Shown: positions 20,460-30,727 of the stretch, piece after piece
How positions within the stretch are numbered: the first letter of the stretch is position 1
Layout of the letters: each line of letters starts with the position of its first letter
From: Nemertoderma westbladi
Taxonomy: Eukaryota; Xenacoelomorpha; Nemertodermatida; Nemertodermatidae
Reading direction: 5' to 3'
NCBI GenBank assembly: GCA_032718475.1
Contig: JAUCBJ010008883.1
Coordinates: forward strand, 1-60,830
Length of the DNA stretch: 60,830 nt
Position numbers and translations under genes: made by a program
The notes under the pieces: model-generated
Told to the model about the DNA's origin: nothing
Database searches by the model: none
What the model saw: only the letters and a program-made list of their open reading frames with translations

Positions 20460-21535
20460 CTACTAGGATCGGCATGCTGCATTGCAGCTGCATTTTTACG
20501 AATGCTTTGCCGGCTTATCGACAAAATTGCACCACCACAACTCCCTATCACCCATGACATTTGCTAGATCATCTGCATCTTCAAGACAAGTGTCCTTTAA
20601 GATGCGTCTCAAGAAAGTCATGGGCTGTCCACCATGCTTATTCACTCCATGAGGCTTCCAAAGTACAAGATTATGCACTGGCTGGTGGTCCTCACGGTGA
20701 AAGCAATGTCCTGCAAAGTGGAGGCGATTTTGTTCTAGTGTCAAGCTTGGGGGCACCAATGAGACACCTCCAATGTTATATAGTGTCTGGTTGGAGATGT
20801 GTGCATTGTACTTGACACAATGAACCCGGCGTAGCATTCTTGTGAATGTGCCATCCAGAGATTTGGTGTCCTCAGCAGTTAGAGCCCAGCATGGACTCCC
20901 ATAGAGGAGTACTGGAACTACTGCTGCTCTAAATAACCGGACATTAAGTTTCCGATTAATTCTCGGTGACTTCCAAATCCTGGAAAGCCTATTCAAGGCT
21001 GCCTATGCCTTTCCCTTACGTATTCGAAGGTCCTCACCTGCCTTCCGGATCCATGATCCCAGGTAACAGAAGTCATCCACATGTTCAAGCATACCATCTT
21101 TTGAGCTTATGCTCATCCGATCAGAGACTTGCTGAGGACTTTCAAAGTTAACTGTCAAAATTTTGGTCTTTCTGGAGTTAATAAAAAGACCAACACTAGA
21201 AGCAGCATGTTCTAATGAGCTGAGGAGCCATTGGGCTCCCTCTAGTGATTCTGAGAGTACTCCTAAGTCATCAGCAAAGTCTAGATCAGTTAGGTACTTG
21301 GCAGGATTTCCTCGACTTCTAGAGCCAGTAGGTGGAGTTATCATCACCCCATCATCATTATGATGATCTAAGGACATGCGTAGAACATAGTCAACAACAA
21401 TTATGAACAAGAATGGTGCAAGTGTGTCTCCCTGGAGGACGCCCCATAACACTTCAAATGGTTCTGTGTCACCGTCAACAGTAGACACAAATGTTGTCGA
21501 ACCATTCGTATACTGATCTGATTGCTGCAATATTT
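20460..21535 (-). mobile_element. LINE family A, copy 2 (5'-truncated, nonsense mutation)
   Basis: Two abutting frames (20,496-20,996 and 21,003-21,530) are one reading frame separated by a single TAG that replaces the Trp of the KAWAALN motif (TGG to TAG, ~21,001). The upstream frame holds GVLQGDTLAPFLF and DLDFADD. The downstream frame holds the RLFRAAVVPVLLYGSP region and the C-terminal TFLRRILKDT block. The element ends in TAGTA and is bounded by the 12 bp duplication GTACGCTGCATA, giving clean insertion boundaries. It lacks the endonuclease and the N-terminal RT, as in the other copies. Confidence 0.92.
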
Positions 21536-21547
21536 GTACGCTGCATA

Positions 21548-22089
21548 GCGGAGAATAGTTTAGTTATTTACGCTTAGGAAATATTTTGGACTAATTTATG
21601 CTAGGTGGTTATCCGAGAATAGCGGGTTTACAAATTTTGCAGTAGTCACAAGTGTAGCGAAGCAGTAGAACAGCTGTTTACAGTCAGCACCAAGTGCCCT
21701 GGGTTTTAGGTAAATGATTTCCCCCTCATTTGTAACATTAAATATTCTCACATTCAACATTTGACCACCTGACGAACTGCTTTCTTTCTCTGTGAGAAGT
21801 GAACAATTGGAGTGTTAAGTCACCGACACTCGTATTAGTAGCCTGGGAAGCCAAATCGGATTTATTGTTTTGGTTATTTCGGTTTCGGCTTGTGTTTAGA
21901 GTGATTAGCTTGGTATGTTATAGTTTGATTATAACCATTTGCTTTATTCGAAAATACAAACATATCAAAAGGAAGAATCCCCTTTGAGATTTCTTTAACA
22001 GGTACCCTTATCTGAATAGAATGCCTTTACCTGACCCCGTCTTGCCATGAATCCTCTTATGGCTAGTAACAGGGCATCTGCAAATCTGC
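21548..22089. other. Unassigned stretch
   Basis: It continues the pre-insertion sequence after LINE A copy 2. A short frame at 21,799-21,987 has a hydrophobic end (ISLVCYSLIITICF) but no recognisable family. Confidence 0.35.
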
Positions 22090-22164
22090 AACACGCTCCC
22101 ATCGTTTTACGATGGAGCGAGCATATTTGGTTTCAATTGGTCCGAAACCATGTTTCCATGCAAC

Positions 22165-22313
22165 CATGTTTCTTGTTAGGAGATTATAACATTAATCTAC
22201 TGAAAACAAATTCCAGCCAATACAGTGCCGATTTTTTCAACTTTATTACTTCTTTAAACTACTCACATACAATATCCAAACCTACTCGCATTACAGATCA
22301 CTCAGCGACATTA
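22165..22313 (+). pseudogene. LINE C endonuclease, part 1
   Basis: The frame reads CFLLGDYNINLLKTNSS and then SHTISKPTRITDHSATL. These are the D-x-N catalytic box and the segment that follows it in the LINE endonuclease. It stops abruptly at a TTAA, where a MITE inserted. The next endonuclease residues resume, in phase, on the other side of the MITE at 23,193. Confidence 0.8.
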
Positions 22314-22314
22314 A

Positions 22315-23192
22315 GGGGGGGTATACCCCCCCCCCCCATGAACCTTTTTTTAAAATGGCTGTCGATTAGAGTTAAATGATAATATTGCTATTTTGTCATG
22401 GTCAACCACTGTATGGAAGGCCAAATAGCCTTTATAGTAAAATTTGTAGCCTCCCCCTAGCGGCTGGTGGCGGAATTAAAGATTTCACTAAAATTGCTAC
22501 TAGTCCCTCAATTTTGGTCCAAATTTCTTGAAAAAAACTTTTTTGGACTCAACGTGATCGACTCTACAAAAGTTATCTTATAGAATTTTTAATTAGCCAA
22601 TTTTATTTTAATTAATAAATTTAATTAATTAATTATCATATATTTTAATTAAAAATGGCTAATTAGAATGGTAAATTAAAAATGGTAATACTTATCAAAA
22701 TTCCATAAGATAACTTTTAAAGAGCTTCCAAAGCTCGTTCGAATGAGCCATAAACGAAGAAAATTGGTTGAAAAATGACGGAGGAGTAGTAATTTGAAAG
22801 TGAAAAATGTCATTCCGTTTAAACCGTCCCGCCAAAATTGGCTGTCTGTTTTCCTGGTTGGTTAATTATTTCTGGCACGAAGGTTGTATACCAACGAGCT
22901 AAAATATTCATTACGGAGGTTTTCGGGGTCGCTGATTTCATTTCCGATGTCAGTTTTAATTTTTGGTGGAATCTAGTATATCTGTCTGTCAGTCGGTCTT
23001 CTGTCTTTCTTACAATTTGACGGACAGACCGTCATACGGAAAAACAGTGATAACTCGAGAACTGAAATAGGTCTCACTAAGCTGTTTTCAGATTTGTAAT
23101 CCTCATTAAATTCTGCTCTAGGTGAAATAAAGAAATAATAATTTGAAAATTTTACATGAAGGGGGGTATAACCCCCCCCCCCCCCCCCCCCC
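22315..23192. mobile_element. TTAA MITE with GC-palindromic tips, copy 1 (878 bp)
   Basis: Flanked by TTAA at 22,311-22,314 and 23,193-23,196. The left tip is GGGGGGGTATACCCCCCC and the right tip GGGGGGGTATAACCCCCC, each self-complementary. The subterminal sequences ATGAACCTTTTTT (left) and GAAAATTTTACATGAAG (right) match the copy at 49,672-51,279. No transposase is encoded. Precise TTAA targeting is the signature of piggyBac-superfamily transposases, so a piggyBac-type enzyme is the likely mobiliser. Removing the insert together with one TTAA leaves the LINE C endonuclease frame in phase. Confidence 0.88.
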
Positions 23193-23695
23193 TTAATTGA
23201 TAATATCTTAACAAATTCAGATACAACTAATATGAAATCTGGTATACTAATGGCCTCCATCTCCGACCACCTACCAATATTCCTATTAACTGATATAGTT
23301 TCTAATTAAAACACTAAACCAAAATTTATACTCCGACGAGAACTCAATAACAAGGCATAACAACAAGCCTTTAGAACCAGTCTCATTACTGCTGATTGGA
23401 TTGCATCTTACTCCAACACGACTGCTGACAATGCATATAATACATTTCTAGACCTATATCAGAAACACTACAACACTCACTTTCCATTAGAATGCATTAA
23501 AGTACGGAATAGTACTAAACCATGGCTAACAGATAGCCTGCATAGAGCAATCAGAAAACGAGAAAGATTGTTTGGAAACTATATACGGCACCCTACAGAG
23601 GAGAAACTAAAAATATTCAAAAGGTATAGGAATGCACTGGACGCCCTACTCCGAACAGCTAAAAAGGACTACTACAGTGAGGCCGTAGACTTTTA
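23193..23695 (+). pseudogene. LINE C endonuclease end and linker
   Basis: The frame resumes with LIDNILTNSDTTN, then SISDHLPIFLL (terminal D-H of the endonuclease). The linker follows: TTADNAYNTFLDLYQKHYN, STKPWLTDSLHRAIRKRER and RTAKKDYYSEAVDF. Scattered stops (for example after DIVSN and after NNKA) show decay. Confidence 0.75.
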
Positions 23696-23939
23696 AAAAC
23701 CAAAAATATACAATCTATTTGGCGGCACATAAGCAACCTACTCCAAAGACAACCTAAATCCTCTTCTCATACACTACTAACTGATGGAAATCGGACTTAC
23801 AGTGAGCCCACAGATATCGCAAATTGCTTTAGTACACACTATCAAACTGTAGGAACAAAACTAGACAAACTCATACCACCAAAAACCGAGGGCTCACCCT
23901 TAGTTAGACTACTTACCCACCCCACCAACTGACAAATTA

Positions 23940-24960
23940 AAAACGTTTAATACTGTAACTCCTGAGGACATAATGAACATAGCAAATGGTCTCAATAAAC
24001 GGACAAGCCCCGGTTACGATGATATCACAGCAGCCGCAGTTCACCCAACTATGTCACTTATAGCGGAACCCTTATCCCACTAAAAACTGGTCAAAAAGAA
24101 AGTATCCCGAATCACACAAGTCTTTAAGTCAGAAAATCCAACATTCCCAATAAATTATAGACCCATATAAGCGTACTTTCCTAAAATTCTCGAAAAGATT
24201 GTTCACATTGAGCTCACAGATTACCTTATGAAACATGCGTTACTCAATACAGCACAGTTTGGTTTCAGAATCAAACACTCAACCCAACACGCATTTCTTA
24301 CATTACTGGAGCATATAACAAACGCTTTGGACAATGGGGAATACATGATTGGTGTGTAATTAGATCTATCCAAGGCGTTCGACATAGTTAATCACAAAAT
24401 ACTACTACAAAAACTAGAACGCTACGGGATCACAGATACTGTACTACTTTGGCTAAATAATTATCCTTCTAACCGATTGCAGTACGTTACAGTAGGCTCT
24501 GGAAAATCGAAATTACAATTAGAAATTCCAATTATAATAGGCTTGCCACAAAGTTCGTTGTTGAGTCCCCTCCTATTTATCATATACTGTAATGACATTA
24601 CTAACTTCTCTACTTCATCAAAACTTATCTTATTTGCCGACGATACTAAATATATAAATATCTATTTAAAGCTGGCAAAGACATAAATCAATTAATCACA
24701 GATATTAACACTGAACTAACCAAATTAGCTAAGTGGTTTCAATTAAATCGACTCTCTCTTGACACTGGGAAAACGAACTGTATCATATTCTACACCCACA
24801 TTAGATCACCCAAAATCAACAGTGAAGGAAAAGTAATTATTAACAATGTTGAATTTAAAAGAAAACAATCGATAAAACTTCTTGGATTTTACATAGATGA
24901 ACATCTTACCTGGAAACACCACCGTGAACATATAACCACACAAAAACAAAAGTAAACAAC
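23940..24960 (+). pseudogene. LINE C reverse transcriptase
   Basis: RT motifs appear in order across interrupted frames. NKRTSPGYDDITAAAVHP and INYRPI are motifs 1-2, FGFRIKHSTQHAFL is motif 2A, and LDLSKAFDIVNHKILL is motif A with the catalytic Asp. GLPQSSLLSPLLFIIYCND is motif B, with Ser where Gly is usual, and LFADDTKYI is motif C. KLLGFYIDEHLTW follows. Nonsense codons occur near 24,080, 24,168, 24,358 and 24,685. All catalytic Asp residues are still legible although the frame is dead. Confidence 0.85.
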
Positions 24961-25039
24961 ACCAAAAAGTAACTTAGGGATAATTAACCAAATAAAAAAC
25001 TTTATTTCACCACATGCACTAAAACTACTCTACCATACG

Positions 25040-25579
25040 ATGATCGACCCATATTTACAGTACTGCAATGCTGTCTGGGCAGCAACAACATACAAGTCAG
25101 AATCGAATACTTCCACAAACCAACACAGAAATCACTACAGGCGGAGAAGGAAAAGCAGAAAAACCATGGAAAACCCTACAACCACAATAAAATCACTCCA
25201 GAATTTACAAAACAGGGCCATAAAAACTGTGCAGTCTAGAGGAAACATAGACTTCCGACCACTCACTTCTACTTCAATCTTCAAAAAACAAGTCGCGACA
25301 CTTTGCTATAACTACTTACATAAATTACTACCACCAAACATCCTACCAACACTACTTACACTCACATATACCACGCACAATCACCTTACAAAAAATGCTA
25401 CTAACGGACAATGTACTGTACCCCGTACAAGATTACAGATTGCCAAACAATCCATCAAAGTCAGGGCCCCGGAAGTCTGGAATGGAGTCCCCGAAACTGT
25501 GCGGCAGGCACAATCTATTAGAATCTTCAAATATAAATTACATTCATATCTGGCAGATATGCGTCCTATTGAAGCCTAA
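25040..25579 (+). pseudogene. LINE C C-terminal domain
   Basis: A 179-codon open frame continues the post-RT region: MIDPYLQYCNAVW, LQNLQNRAIKTV, FKKQVATLCYNYLHKLLP, then VRAPEVWNGVPETVR and FKYKLHSYL near the end. This matches the usual C-terminal layout of CR1/Jockey-like ORF2 proteins. A ~40-codon basic insert (NQHRNHYRRRRKSRKTMENP) sits inside it and is unusual. The frame ends at the natural stop. Confidence 0.8.
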
Positions 25580-25667
25580 TCAAACTAAGAAATATCCAAC
25601 TGTAATTAATTTATCGATAAAACTCTATAATTTTGCACCTTAATCATTAAGGTGGAAGGTCATTAAG

Positions 25668-25948
25668 GCGAAGCCTTAGCATATGGGTGCCATTGACGAG
25701 TTGTCTGTCGTCGTCTTCATCGTCGCCTGTCGTCGTAAATTTTTGATCGCTAATAACTCGGATATTACTTGATGAAATTAAACGAAACTTGGTATGTATG
25801 TAGTCCGTCGAAAGTTTAGAAAGAATCTGAAGTTTCGTCAAAAACGAACGAACGCAACGAGGCACAAGAGGAGGACGAGTATTGTGTTGAAGACTTCTGA
25901 CTAACGGCAGACAACTCGTTAATGGTACCCATATGCTAAAGACTTTGC
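25668..25948. mobile_element. Small MITE (281 bp) with ~40 bp TIRs in the LINE C tail
   Basis: The left end (TTAGCATATGGGTGCCATT then GACGAGTTGTCTG) is repeated inverted at the right end (CAGACAACTCGTTAATGGTA then CCCATATGCTAAAG), with three to five mismatches. The centre holds a CGTCGTC-rich run and AACTCGGATATTACTTGATG. No coding capacity. I could not identify the target duplication. Confidence 0.7.
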
Positions 25949-26410
25949 TCACTTCGTGCTGCGCGAAGACCCCACGAACGTGTTATACTGTATACTGAAA
26001 TGTTTCCCTTTAGACTGCATCCTGCATGATTTATTTACCTACTGTATTACCAATAGTTGTTTTTCATGAGTTGTTAACATATTTACAGTGCTACCTACGT
26101 ATTTACAGTAGCGCTTATTTAGTGTTAGGCCCTACCTACTTACTTACAATGGTATACCTACTTATTTACAAATGTACACCGGGGTTTGTGTAATGGGCCT
26201 ACCCGACAAGCCTCCGTCTACATTATATAATCATTTATTTATATGATGTTAGACAACCACAACCACGACAAGACCCCATGTCCTATTTTATTGTTTTCAT
26301 ATTTATAATCATTTATGTACCAGGAACTTACTCAATTATATGAAAGTATGTATCAATTTGATTATATTGTGTGTAAATAGTTCATTAAATAAAAAAAATA
26401 AAAAAAATTA
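25949..26410 (+). other. LINE C 3' untranslated region
   Basis: AT-rich, with no frame of interest. It ends in AAATAAAAAAAATAAAAAAA (from ~26,388), a plausible A-rich LINE tail. Confidence 0.5.
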
Positions 26411-26454
26411 ATTAAGGTCGCTTATAGCGTGGAGGTGAGGAAGGGGGTAGCTTG

Positions 26455-27345
26455 GTTAGGTGGATGGTAGGAATGCCCGGCTTTATATTTTAAAATAAAT
26501 TAAAGGAAGAACAGGAGTCTTACACCCCCAATAAAAAATATAGAATTAGGACATTTAGCCCAAAATATACTTCTCGACCCCTAGGGTCATTAATTTAATT
26601 TAATATATACATACCAACCCCCTGTTAGTCAGTATGTCGTTAACATCAATTATCATCTTATGAAAGTGGAGCACAATTCCGACATTACTGCAAATCATAA
26701 AATTTATATAAATTTTGTACTGTGTGTGTGCCCTAGCACTCTACCAGTTTTCCATTGCTGCATTGGTAACATATTTACTTACCATAGGTCTATAGGGTTC
26801 CTGTGTTCTGTGGTCTGACTTCTGTTTGTGCTAGGTGGTAACAGAGTTGATGGTGCGATTAATTTAGGTCATTGGTGCATTATAGATAGGCTTGGCTAAT
26901 TCCCTGTCCAGCTGACGAGGTGTCGAGGATTAGCGCGTACTGGTCCAAGACACCGAAACGCAACCATATTTTTCACAAATTAGTTATTTTTACCTCAGTC
27001 ATACCCCTTTCACGGCGACAAAATTGTCATATATTCTCTTATAGAATATAGGCTTAGCTATTGTGCAGTTTATTAACGGTATCATTTAGTGTATGGCGGG
27101 TAGGCTTAGGGTTAGGGTTGCGACACATGTATGTTTAGCATGTATTTATATTGTTTGTGTGTTTGTTGTTCTTCGATGGCCCAAGGGGTCGAGAAGTATA
27201 TTTTGGGCTAAATGTCCTATGTTCTATATTTTTTATTGGGGGTGTACGACTCCTGTTCTTCCTTTTATTAAATTTAATATATACATACCAACCCCCTGTT
27301 AGTCAGTATGTCGTTAACATCAATTATCGGCTTTATATTGGCTGT
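26455..27345. repeat. Mixed inverted and direct repeat block
   Basis: 26,505-26,585 (GGAAGAACAGGAGTC ... CTTCTCGACCCC) is present inverted at 27,188-27,262. The adjacent TTTAATATATACATACCAAC block (26,592-26,650) is present directly at 27,270-27,325. The two relations together imply a segment duplicated and then partly inverted, or a hairpin-type element with duplicated flank. The frames at 27,093-27,363 are fortuitous. Confidence 0.7.
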
Positions 27346-27654
27346 TATAAATATCTTACATAGGCCTATAGTTTAAACTAGCTAGTAGTTCCCCTGGTTG
27401 AGGAGATGGGAAATCATTTACTGGGTCTTCGATAGGCTGCTAAGTTAACCCAGCAAAACAACTAAACTTTTAATTAATTATTGATTACATGCAAGGATTA
27501 AGAAGGAATTTTTTAATTTCATTTAAGGTTTACCGTTTACGTTTAATTAAACGAGAGATAGCCCCCCCCCCCCCCTCAAAAAAAAAAAATTAGCATTCAA
27601 ATTAACAACAACATTTCCATTAGGAAAGGATGTGGAGGATAGCCGGACTTACAA
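27346..27654. other. Unassigned spacer with C15/A12 tract
   Basis: Contains a C-run followed by TCAAAAAAAAAAAA (27,563-27,590). The C-run resembles MITE tips in this window, but there is no opposite end. Confidence 0.4.
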
Positions 27655-28513
27655 TTTAGTTTATATTACGCGCGATCAATTTTCACTCGTCATGAACCTA
27701 GCCATGTATATCTTTTGTTAAATTTGTTGGCTATGCGTTTGCGGCTGTTTGAGCCGGCGTGTGATACACTTATCTCACTGAAACATTTTGGTTGTGAATT
27801 GTTACAGCAATCAGAGATTTTTCATTTATATTTTATTATGAGAGGAAGAAGAACATACGACGTTATTTAATGTACAGTATGTAACGGAATAATTGTTTTA
27901 AATTTGAATTTGAATTAATTATGTTATTTTTGGTGCACATCTTTTTAATTTATGATTTAAGATTATTATAATATAGAATAATTGTTTTAATAACTCCCTA
28001 AATAATTGATTTATAATTATATTTCAAATTATTTCCATGGTCATGGCAGCATGGTCATTCACCCGTCTTTAGTTAGAATTTTGTTTTCTAAATTACTGAT
28101 TTTTATCTCTATCACACTAGAATAATAATAATACAGGATAGGATAATTGGAAGCAAAGTGTGGCAGTATCAAATATTTCCCCGACACCCTAGCGTGTCTT
28201 AAGTATATGATATCTGAAAGGGGGAAGTTTGGATTCACTGCATGAATGCAGTTCACCAAACTTCCCCCGAATGCACACTGTCACGTAAATGCAGTTCATC
28301 TAACTTCCCACTTACACCAAATATCCACTTTTGAATTAATTTGAAGCAAAATAATAAGTTCAAAATTGTGTGGGTTTTTCATTGTGTGGTCCATTTGTTA
28401 TTTGATCTTTATTTATTGTTTAAAGTGCATTTAATGTCACACCTGGTTTTTTTGCCATATTTGATGTCTGTTGAACCTTTTCGTGAGTAATTTTCATGTT
28501 ACAAAGATGTTAA

Positions 28514-30122
28514 CCCTTTTACCACTGGGGTGTTTAGACCATTAGCAGCACTGGCCGGGGGACGGTTCGACCCCCCACTGTATTTTTGTAATCATCCAAT
28601 AAAATTCTACGAAATTTGGGCTGTAGGTGAAAAAATTATCGAAGAACATTTTCAAATCCAAAAAATGAAAATTTCATAAGGTGGGTATAATAATTTTCAT
28701 GAAAAATAGAAGTAGTCCTAGGACAAAATATACATTTTTTTTGATATTCTAAAAACTGATAGTGTGGCATTGTTGGCTAGCATTAGTAGGTTTTTCACTA
28801 TGCTGAATCGAATGTGATTATATTCCATTTCCGAAAATTGAACTGGATGCTATTTTTCATGCACCTAAGCAGTGGGCGTGGCACTTCAAATTTTGAAAAA
28901 TATGATATTCGGAAAAGCCCCCATCTTTTGATTTCAACACGTTTTTATAGGTTTTCTGGACCGCGGAATCGATTGAAAATATTACGAAACCTGAAGACTT
29001 AGTGGATCGTACTTTTTGGAGCACCAAAATTAGGGTGTGGCACTTCAAATATTGAAAAATACGAGATTCGGAAAATAAACCAAAGTTGAGATTTCAACGC
29101 ACATTTATAGGTTTTCTGGACCGCTGAATCAATTGAAAGTACTATAGGAACCTAGACGTGGTAGACATAGGAGAATAGACGTGGTGGACAGCCAATGACT
29201 TTCCTCAAACGCCTGCTCAAGGACACAGGACTTGAGAACAGGAATGAATTAGGAAATTGTATGGCTGACCGCAAGATCTGGGGGCGCTATGTTTCTGGGG
29301 CCGCCGGCACTGCACCCTAGTGCAAGCCGATCATCATCATCATCACTATAGGAGCCTGAAGACTTAGTGGTTCGGCATTTTGGTGCACCAAAATTAGGGG
29401 GTGGCACTTATTCAAATTTTGAAAAAGTACCACGCCCTAATTTTGGTGTACCAATAATGACATACCACTTGAAGCTTCAATAGTACTTTCAATCGATTCC
29501 GCGGTCCAGATAACCTATAAAAATTTGTTGAAATGAAAATCTTGTGATATTTTCTGAATATCGTAATTTTGAAAATTTGAAGTAAGCCTACTTGCCACGC
29601 TAATTTTGGTGCACCAAAAATGATGTACCACTAAGAATTTAGTCTTCTATGTTACTTTCAATCGATTAAGCGGGCCAGAAAACCCATAAAAATGCATTGA
29701 AATCATAACTTCTTCCTTAACGAATATTGCAATTTTGAAAATTTGAAGTGCCACGCCCTAATTTTAGTGCACCAAAAATGACGTACCACTTCTCTTACAT
29801 ACTTATATAGAGTAGTAGAGTGCTCCATACGAATCGAAATCAATAAAAAAAGCCCCAACATAAAGAATTACTAACTCACAAATGACCTTATAGAATTCGA
29901 AAATTTCAAAAAAATTTCTGTTGGGGACCAAATTTTGAGGTGGCACCCACATCGAAAAGTTGAAATCTAATTGCAACGCCGTTTTTCGCAAAAGATGCGC
30001 CATTAAATTTGACTAATTCTCGTTAAAAATTGGGCTGGTACATAATGTGGTTGCATAGATACAGCAATTAAAAACTAGGAAGGGGCCGATTAGCCCCCCC
30101 CCCCCCCCCAGTGGTAATAGGG
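28514..30122. mobile_element. piggyBac-like MITE, 1.6 kb, TTAA flanks
   Basis: TTAA at 28,510-28,513 and 30,123-30,126. The inverted ends read CCCTTTTACCACTGGGG on the left and, complemented, CCCTATTACCACTGGGG on the right. CCC-starting TIRs with TTAA duplications are the piggyBac hallmark. The interior is made of imperfect inverted copies of a segment containing CACGCCCTAATTTTGGTG and GGTTTTCTGGACCGC, so the element is largely self-complementary. No transposase frame. A short LINE fragment has inserted at ~29,153-29,344. Confidence 0.85.
29153..29344 (+). mobile_element. LINE A-like 3' tail fragment inside the MITE
   Basis: Translation of 29,188-29,320 reads GGQPMTFLKRLLKDTGLE and then ADRKIWGRYV. 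This is homologous to the extreme C-terminus of LINE family A (TFLRRILKDTGLE ... DRELW) but divergent, so it is a sister family. It ends in (ATC)n. ACTATAGGA flanks it at 29,141-29,149 and 29,345-29,353, a probable target duplication. Confidence 0.75.
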
Positions 30123-30320
30123 TTAAGAATACAGTTAAAAACCACAGAAAGTAATGTATTGAACTATGAACTGTATTTGACCTTATTGAACTATGTATTT
30201 CACCTTTTTGCAAAAAATTTTCACTTTTGCACACTTATTTGTACAAGTGCACTTTAGCGGATCCTAAAGGTGGTTCATATTTAACACACTTATGTTTATC
30301 CTATCTGATCTACGATGGTG

Positions 30321-30727
30321 TAAGATCAAGTGTCAGTTCCTAAAAGTATCAAAAAGTGCAATTTAATAAATCGCGACATTTGCGATTTTGGACCATATTC
30401 ATGGACATTTTAAGTCACATTATTGACATAAAAAGTTAAACATATGTTAAGAATATGAATATAGTGAGAAATCACTCCAAACTACATTTTAATCCAAAAA
30501 AACATTCTATGATGAATAGAACTGGAAATAATAGTGTTAGAAATATAGAAAAAAATGTGCACTTATTAATTTTTTGCACATTTTGCGCATTTTGCACTAA
30601 GTGCACAAGCGTTTTTTCCCAAGTTGTATCCTATTTCACACACTACAATCTATCTTCTATCCAATGAAAAACGTTTCAGATCAAACGGCCCAGTAGAACC
30701 GAAATTATTGATGTTTAAAAATAGACA
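30321..30727. other. Unassigned AT-rich spacer
   Basis: No repeat partner or coding signal. It ends where the LINE A2 5' end begins. Confidence 0.4.

Larger units (their letters stand above)
22090..26410 (+). mobile_element. LINE C (CR1/Daphne-like non-LTR element), degraded
   Basis: The order is endonuclease end (22,165-22,313; LLGDYNINLL, TISKPTRITDHSATL), a TTAA MITE (22,315-23,192), and endonuclease end plus linker (23,193-23,700; SISDHLPIF, then AKKDYYSEAVDF). The RT (23,940-24,960) and its C-terminal region (25,040-25,579) follow. The untranslated tail contains a second MITE and ends in an A/T-rich tract at ~26,384-26,410. It is related to LINE B in layout but is a different family. 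The 5' boundary is approximate; the endonuclease start is missing. Confidence 0.8.
27655..30320 (-). repeat. Right arm of the large inverted duplication
   Basis: Reverse complement of 232-1235, expanded by the 1.6 kb piggyBac-like MITE at 28,514-30,122. The matching blocks are listed under the left arm. No protein-coding content is recognised. Confidence 0.75.

Noticed and set aside
27563-27590. MITE terminus at the C15/A12 run
   Set aside because: No TTAA next to the run and no inverted partner; likely a simple repeat.
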